Source of the DNA: Synergistaceae bacterium
GTDB lineage: Bacteria > Synergistota > Synergistia > Synergistales > Synergistaceae
Length of the DNA stretch: 10,353 nucleotides
Reading direction: 5' to 3'
Assembly (NCBI GenBank): GCA_012513245.1
Contig: JAAZCN010000234.1
Location: 1-10,353, forward strand
Below, in pieces: positions 6,880 through 10,353 of the stretch. The notes under the pieces are model-generated. The model did no database searches, was not told where the DNA came from, and saw only the letters and a list, made by a program, of their open reading frames with translations. The position numbers were made by a program, and so were the translations under genes. The stretch's first letter is position 1. Each line of letters begins with the position of its first letter.

Positions 6880-6908
6880 ACGAACTGAGGTCAGTTCGTC
6901 CGACGAAC
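6880..6908 (+). repeat. Two overlapping inverted repeats in the leader of the TAXI receptor gene
   Basis: ACGAACTGA (6880-6888) and TCAGTTCGT (6891-6899) form a perfect 9-base dyad around GG. The right arm is reused: GTTCGTC (6894-6900) pairs equally with GACGAAC (6902-6908) around a single C. The middle arm can therefore pair with either neighbour but not both, although the second pairing needs a larger loop in RNA. There is no T-run, so it is not a terminator. It ends 13 bp before the AGGAGG ribosome site. It may be a protein-binding operator, an RNA structure that protects or regulates the receptor message, or a processing site between permease and receptor. Confidence 0.8.
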
Positions 6909-6936
6909 ATAAAATCATCATAAGGAGGAACAAGTA

Positions 6937-7890
6937 ATGAAAAAAGTCATAATCGTAACACTTGTAGCACTTCTCGCGGCACTTTCATTTACAGCAGTAG
7001 CTTCAGCAGCTACATACATGTCCGTAGCTACAGGCGGTACTTCAGGCACATACTATGCAGTTGGTGGAGCCCTTGCAGCTGCAGTAACAAAAGACGGAAA
7101 GATCCAGTGTACAGCTGAGACAGGAAATGCTTCAGTTGCTAATTCCAACCTTATCGCCACAAAGGGTATCGAGATAGCGTTCGTACAGAACGACATCACG
7201 TACTGGGCAGTGAACGGAGAGCTTATGTTCCAGGGCAAACCCCTTAAGAACATCCGCGCGGTCGCTTCACTCTATCCTGAGCACGTACAGGTAGTTATAG
7301 CCAAGGATTCCGGAATCAAATCCATCGCTGATCTTAAAGGCAAGCGCGTAGGCGTTGGCGCCCCCGGATCAGGAGTTGAAGGCGACGTTCAGGCGATCTT
7401 CGGAGTTGCGGGACTTACTTACAAAGATCTTAAAAAGGCAGACTTCCTTGATTTCGGTGCTACAGCAAGCCGTTTCAAGGACAATCAGATCGACGCAGGT
7501 TTCGTTGTTGCCGGTTTCCCGACAGCAGCTGTCATGGATCTAACGACTACCAAGGACGTAGGTCTTCTCAATTTTGACAAGGAATTCCTTGACAAGCTTC
7601 ACAAGAAGTATCCCTTCTTTGTTGCCAGCAAGATCCCCGGCAAGACATATAAGGGTATTGACAAGGACACAGTTACCCCTGCAGTTATGGCTATCCTCAT
7701 CACCCATGCCGATGTTCCCGAACAGCAGATCTATGATTTTGTAAGCTCAATGTTCAATAACCTCGAGGATATCGCAGCAGTACATGCAAAGGGTAAGGAA
7801 ATCACACTTAAAGGTGCTCTTGACGGACTTACAGCTCCTCTCCACCCGGGTGCAGAGAGATTCTACAAAGAAAAGGGACTCATTAAATAA
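6937..7890 (+). CDS. TAXI-family TRAP transporter solute receptor (periplasmic)
   Basis: This 317-residue protein has a Sec signal peptide: KK, a hydrophobic core of Val, Leu and Ala, and cleavage most likely after A22-S-A24. No lipobox cysteine is present, so it should be free in the periplasm. The mature protein opens with the family hallmark SVATGGTSGTYYAVGGALA (29-47). It continues with ETGNASVANSNLI and GIEIAFVQNDITYWA, the region that contacts ligand in this family, and with IADLKGKRVGVGAPGSG in the middle. Relatives bind dicarboxylates, glutamate or aromatic acids; the ligand here is unknown. AAGGAGGAAC just before the ATG gives a strong ribosome site. A hairpin-bearing leader precedes the gene and a strong terminator follows it. 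Expression is probably higher than that of the permease, as is common for binding proteins. Confidence 0.95.
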   Translation: MKKVIIVTLVALLAALSFTAVASAATYMSVATGGTSGTYYAVGGALAAAVTKDGKIQCTAETGNASVANSNLIATKGIEIAFVQNDITYWAVNGELMFQGKPLKNIRAVASLYPEHVQVVIAKDSGIKSIADLKGKRVGVGAPGSGVEGDVQAIFGVAGLTYKDLKKADFLDFGATASRFKDNQIDAGFVVAGFPTAAVMDLTTTKDVGLLNFDKEFLDKLHKKYPFFVASKIPGKTYKGIDKDTVTPAVMAILITHADVPEQQIYDFVSSMFNNLEDIAAVHAKGKEITLKGALDGLTAPLHPGAERFYKEKGLIK

Positions 7891-7913
7891 GAGCTCTTTC
7901 AACAATAGTTCAC

Positions 7914-7949
7914 TTAAAAAAGGTCCCGCTTTTGCGGGGCCTTTTTTAA
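7914..7949. terminator. Intrinsic terminator after the TAXI receptor, potentially bidirectional
   Basis: The stem GGTCCCGC (7922-7929) and GCGGGGCC (7934-7941) closes a TTTT loop, with one G-T pair. It is flanked by AAAAAA before and TTTTTT after (7942-7947), extending to TTA/TAA at the ends. It ends the TRAP operon and could also act on the minus strand, where nothing is encoded nearby. Confidence 0.94.
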
Positions 7950-7972
7950 TGAGGCCTGCAGCAGCAAGCATC

Positions 7973-7981
7973 TGGTATACT
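7973..7981 (+). promoter_or_regulatory. Extended -10 promoter for the MFS gene
   Basis: TGG directly followed by TATACT (7976-7981) matches the extended -10 form (TGnTATAAT, five of six in the hexamer). It lies between the terminator and the MFS gene, 32 bp before the chosen start. No good -35 is present, which extended -10 promoters tolerate. Confidence 0.5.
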
Positions 7982-8013
7982 TGACTCAAAATTTTACTTT
8001 GGAGAAATATCAA

Positions 8014-9279
8014 ATGCTGATCCGAATTTCTCAAATGAAAGCTTTTAGAGCTCTTGGAGCCGAAAATTTCAGAATATTCATATTGGGCCAATCTGTCTCT
8101 CTTGTCGGTACCTGGATGCAAAGACTTGCTATGAGCTGGCTTGTCTTGAGGCTAACTAATTCTGGGACGGGACTTGGTCTTGTAGAGCTTTCGAACCAGG
8201 CACCGATACTTATTACAGGTTTTTTTGCCGGAGCTATCCTGGACCGGTATGATCTGAAAAAAATTTTGATAATCACCCAGTCGCTTTGCATGTTACAGGC
8301 CTTTTCACTGGCATTTTTGGACTTCACCGGAATAATTAGATACCAACAAGTGCTCTTTTTAAGTTTAATGTTAGGGTTAGTTACCTCTATAGATCTTCCT
8401 GCACGCCAGTCCAGCGTAGTGAGGATGCTTGACAAACCTGATCAACTTAACAGCGCCCTGACGATAAACTCTACTGTCTTTAATCTTGCCCGTCTTATAG
8501 GTCCTGCATTTGCAGGATTTGCAATTCAGGCGGTGGGAGAGACGATGTGTTTTTTTCTTAACGGTCTTGCATATGTGGGAGTCATATTCTCACTTACCCG
8601 CCTGAAAATAAAGAAAGTTGATATGCCCGTTCGCCAGAGTGGATGGCAAGGTTTTAAAGAAGGACTGGACTATACGATGCGATTCCATGCACTTAGGAGA
8701 ATACTTCTAACATCCACCGTGTTTTACTTTCTTTGCTTTTCTTACAGCACGCTCCTGCCCTTTTCTGCCAAAAATGTCTTTAATAGCGATGCCTCTACAC
8801 TGGGATTTTTTCTGGGTTCGGTTGGATTAGGAGCTATTATAGGGGTCATTTATCAGGCCAGTTCTGTACCGATAAACAAACTTCACATAAGGGCGATCTA
8901 TAGCGTAGGCATATTCGGATTTGGCCTTGCCTCCTTCTCGATTTCCAGTTCGATAGAACTTTCCTGTGCGGCACTTACCGTTCTGGGTTTTGGAATGTCA
9001 ACAGCCGCAGTCTGTTTTAATACTTTAGTTCAAAGCATAATAGAAGAAGAAAAAAGAGGTCGTGTAATGAGCCTTTATACTGTTGGGAACATCGGTATAG
9101 GGCCTCTTGGTTCTTTGACTGCCGGTGTTTTGGCGGACATTTTCGGTGGAATATTTTCCGGACTTGTTTTTGGGTTGGGAGCAATTTTTCTGGCATTTTA
9201 TATGAAGCATACATTGAAATTGATAGAACCCTCTGTTCTTATGAAACTCAGAGAGAAGGAGCTTGTCGATGTAGTATAA
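8014..9279 (+). CDS. MFS transporter, MFS_3 (transmembrane secretion effector/EntS-like) group
   Basis: The 421-residue protein has about twelve hydrophobic segments. Its start (NFRIFILGQSVSLVGTWMQ at 18-36, then SWLVLRLT) is typical of MFS_3 exporters. AGAILDRYDLKK matches the conserved loop between helices 2 and 3, DLPARQS follows helix 4, and RGRVMSLY lies before the last helices. The group exports drugs, siderophores or other small molecules in exchange for protons, and the substrate cannot be predicted. ATG 8014 is chosen because GGAG (8001-8004) lies 9 bp upstream. An in-frame TTG at 7981 would begin inside the likely promoter and has no ribosome site. The gene stands alone after a terminator and is followed 45 bp later by a second membrane protein gene with no terminator between them, so the two may be co-transcribed. 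Confidence 0.88.
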   Translation: MLIRISQMKAFRALGAENFRIFILGQSVSLVGTWMQRLAMSWLVLRLTNSGTGLGLVELSNQAPILITGFFAGAILDRYDLKKILIITQSLCMLQAFSLAFLDFTGIIRYQQVLFLSLMLGLVTSIDLPARQSSVVRMLDKPDQLNSALTINSTVFNLARLIGPAFAGFAIQAVGETMCFFLNGLAYVGVIFSLTRLKIKKVDMPVRQSGWQGFKEGLDYTMRFHALRRILLTSTVFYFLCFSYSTLLPFSAKNVFNSDASTLGFFLGSVGLGAIIGVIYQASSVPINKLHIRAIYSVGIFGFGLASFSISSSIELSCAALTVLGFGMSTAAVCFNTLVQSIIEEEKRGRVMSLYTVGNIGIGPLGSLTAGVLADIFGGIFSGLVFGLGAIFLAFYMKHTLKLIEPSVLMKLREKELVDVV

Positions 9280-9324
9280 TTCAACGGTGAAAAAAAATAA
9301 TTGACATCGCAGAAAGGTAAAAAA

Positions 9325-10236
9325 ATGCTTTTTTCTTTTTTACTGACATTGATTTCCGGCATCTCACTTTTGTTTCTTGTTTTGACGATATCTTTGCTTT
9401 TGATAGGAGCTGAAAACGTACTCTACGATATCCGGGGTACCGATGTCTCTTTGTTTGCCCCATACAGAAGATTTCTGACAGGCCGTTGTTCAGATAAATG
9501 CCCGCCTGTCCTATTGTATGCGTCCTGTATTTCACTGCTGATGATTTTTCTTTTTATACCAATGGGATCCCTTCCTCAGTTTGTAGAAACAGAAGGAGAT
9601 TTTGTCGTGATGATATTCCTGCTTTTATCAGCACAGGGGCTATATATACGAGGGATCAAAATTTTTTCCGGGGAAATATACCAGTCATTCGACGCGAAAG
9701 AGCTTTTTGTCCTATCTAAACTGGCAGTGACGCTGATAGTAATGGGGGGAGCGCTTTCCTGGTATGCTCTGAACAGAGGGATCCCGGGCAATATTTTTAG
9801 TCTTGAAACTTTTACTGCAACATCTCTCTGGACTGTCACAGGGCTATGGGGAAAACTGGGTGCTGTGATGTTTCTTTTGCTGCTTGTGATCGTTTCACCG
9901 TCAAGAGGAGTTACAAAGACAAGGATCGTAGACAACGTACAGATTCCTGAAATATTTGATGCGATACGGTCAACTGTCGCACCTGCGATGATAGTCTCGA
10001 TTTTTTGCCCGATGCGCCTTGGAATCGCTTTTGGTTTTATTGGTTTTAAAATGTATCTCATAGATTTTGTCTTTTTCTGGATCAAGGTAATGCTGGTACA
10101 GGTATTACTGATACCCGTATTAAGCAGAGCATTCAGCAAGACGGTCGAAAAAATCCGAAAACAACTGGACCGTATACCTGAAATAATGATCGGGGCAGCA
10201 GGAATTCTATTATTTATGCTGGATCTTTATTTGTGA
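9325..10236 (+). CDS. Divergent NuoH/HycD-like membrane subunit (complex I subunit 1 / formate hydrogenlyase subunit 4 family)
   Basis: This 303-residue protein has about eight hydrophobic segments. Its layout follows HycD/HyfC/EchB: an N-terminal helix, a polar loop with PYRRFLTG, a PPVLLYASC helix ending in IPMG, then EGDFVVMIFLLL, a later KEL-like segment (AKELFVLSKL), and a last block of helix, basic KTVEKIRKQLDRIPEIMIGAAG and helix. In complex I and membrane hydrogenases this subunit joins the redox arm to the ion pump. The conserved acidic loop (E-x-x-R-x-P-x-D followed by E-x-x-M-x-H-E) is not present: the equivalent region reads SPSRGVTKTRI and PEIFDAI. No hydrogenase or complex I partners are seen. 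ATG 9325 has AAGG at 9314-9317; an in-frame TTG at 9301 is a weaker choice. The assignment rests on remembered family pattern, so moderate confidence in the family and low in the function. Confidence 0.55.
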   Translation: MLFSFLLTLISGISLLFLVLTISLLLIGAENVLYDIRGTDVSLFAPYRRFLTGRCSDKCPPVLLYASCISLLMIFLFIPMGSLPQFVETEGDFVVMIFLLLSAQGLYIRGIKIFSGEIYQSFDAKELFVLSKLAVTLIVMGGALSWYALNRGIPGNIFSLETFTATSLWTVTGLWGKLGAVMFLLLLVIVSPSRGVTKTRIVDNVQIPEIFDAIRSTVAPAMIVSIFCPMRLGIAFGFIGFKMYLIDFVFFWIKVMLVQVLLIPVLSRAFSKTVEKIRKQLDRIPEIMIGAAGILLFMLDLYL

Positions 10237-10353
10237 TCAGCGCGAACCGCCCTCCATCGGAGGGACTCCCATTGGAGCTTTTTCCAGGATGTCTGTTCTG
10301 TGGAATTTGGCATATATCAGGGGCATTTTAAGTATACGGATGACCAGGCGCTC
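10237..10353 (-). CDS. 3' end of an unrecognised minus-strand gene
   Basis: Reading the minus strand, 38 codons are open from the window edge to a TGA at 10239-10237. The codons have a coding look, with many C- or G-ending choices (CTG, GTC, GGC) like the first operon. The visible C-terminus includes LKMPLIYAKFH and a proline/glycine-rich end (GVPPMEGGSR). I do not recognise the family, and the start lies outside the window. Its stop directly abuts the stop of the NuoH/HycD-like gene in a convergent arrangement. The open frame is short, so chance is possible, but the perfect continuity to the edge and the lack of any + strand gene here favour a real gene. Confidence 0.5.
   Translation of the reverse strand, partial: ERLVIRILKMPLIYAKFHRTDILEKAPMGVPPMEGGSR

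Noticed and set aside
6880..6908. Reading the overlapping inverted repeats as an intrinsic terminator
   Set aside because: No T-run follows either hairpin; an A-rich stretch and a ribosome site follow instead.
7747..8121. Minus-strand frame spanning the TAXI 3' end, the terminator and the MFS 5' end
   Set aside because: It runs through a strong terminator hairpin and two real genes, and has no recognisable domain.
9301..9324. TTG at 9301 as the start of the NuoH/HycD-like gene, or TTGACA there as a -35
   Set aside because: There is no good ribosome site before the TTG and no -10 match at the right distance from TTGACA; ATG 9325 has an AAGG at normal spacing.
10250..10264. CCCTCC/GGAGGG hairpin after the NuoH/HycD-like gene as a terminator
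   Set aside because: No T-run on either side, and the bases fall in the open minus-strand frame, where they encode PPMEG.

Overview
The window looks like chromosomal DNA of an anaerobic, amino-acid-fermenting bacterium with a Gram-negative type envelope. A member of the Synergistota, or a similar peptide fermenter, is my best guess. The reasons are a multisubunit flavin/iron-sulfur amine or amino acid dehydrogenase, a TRAP transporter of the TAXI type with a fused permease, a secreted receptor with a plain Sec signal peptide, and a subunit resembling those of energy-converting hydrogenases. The assignment is inference from gene content only. Gene density is high and every complete gene is on the + strand. 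No rRNA, tRNA, CRISPR array, transposase or integrase was seen.

Region 1 (1-3036) is one tightly packed operon. It holds the 3' part of an HcnB-like FAD/NAD(P) oxidoreductase, a two-cluster ferredoxin-like protein, a BFD-type [2Fe-2S] protein and a DadA/SoxB-like FAD oxidoreductase, closed by a strong intrinsic terminator. Together they match the four-part plan of dye-linked L-proline dehydrogenase (PDH1) and HcnABC-type enzymes: the last protein would oxidise an amino or imino acid and pass electrons through the Fe-S proteins to the first flavoprotein. The substrate cannot be read from the sequence.

Region 2 (3037-4679) has its own promoter and encodes a LysR-family regulator followed 16 bp later by a deoxyribose-phosphate aldolase-like protein (DeoC) that starts at TTG. 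Region 3 (4680-7949) encodes a TRAP 4TM/12TM fused permease, then a leader with overlapping inverted repeats, then the TAXI solute receptor, closed by a second strong terminator. A LysR-like T-N11-A site lies before the permease promoter, so the regulator may control uptake. Regions 2 and 3 could together be a regulated uptake and breakdown locus.

Region 4 (7950-10353) encodes an MFS exporter of the MFS_3 group and a membrane protein resembling the NuoH/HycD subunit of complex I and formate hydrogenlyase, with no partner subunits beside it and without the family's usual acidic motif. The 3' end of an unrecognised minus-strand gene follows; its stop codon directly abuts that of the NuoH/HycD-like gene.

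Nothing here is clearly a new kind of system. The points most worth a second look are the overlapping inverted repeats before the TAXI receptor, the isolated and divergent NuoH/HycD-like protein, and the DeoC homologue in a transport/regulator locus with an altered phosphate-site residue.
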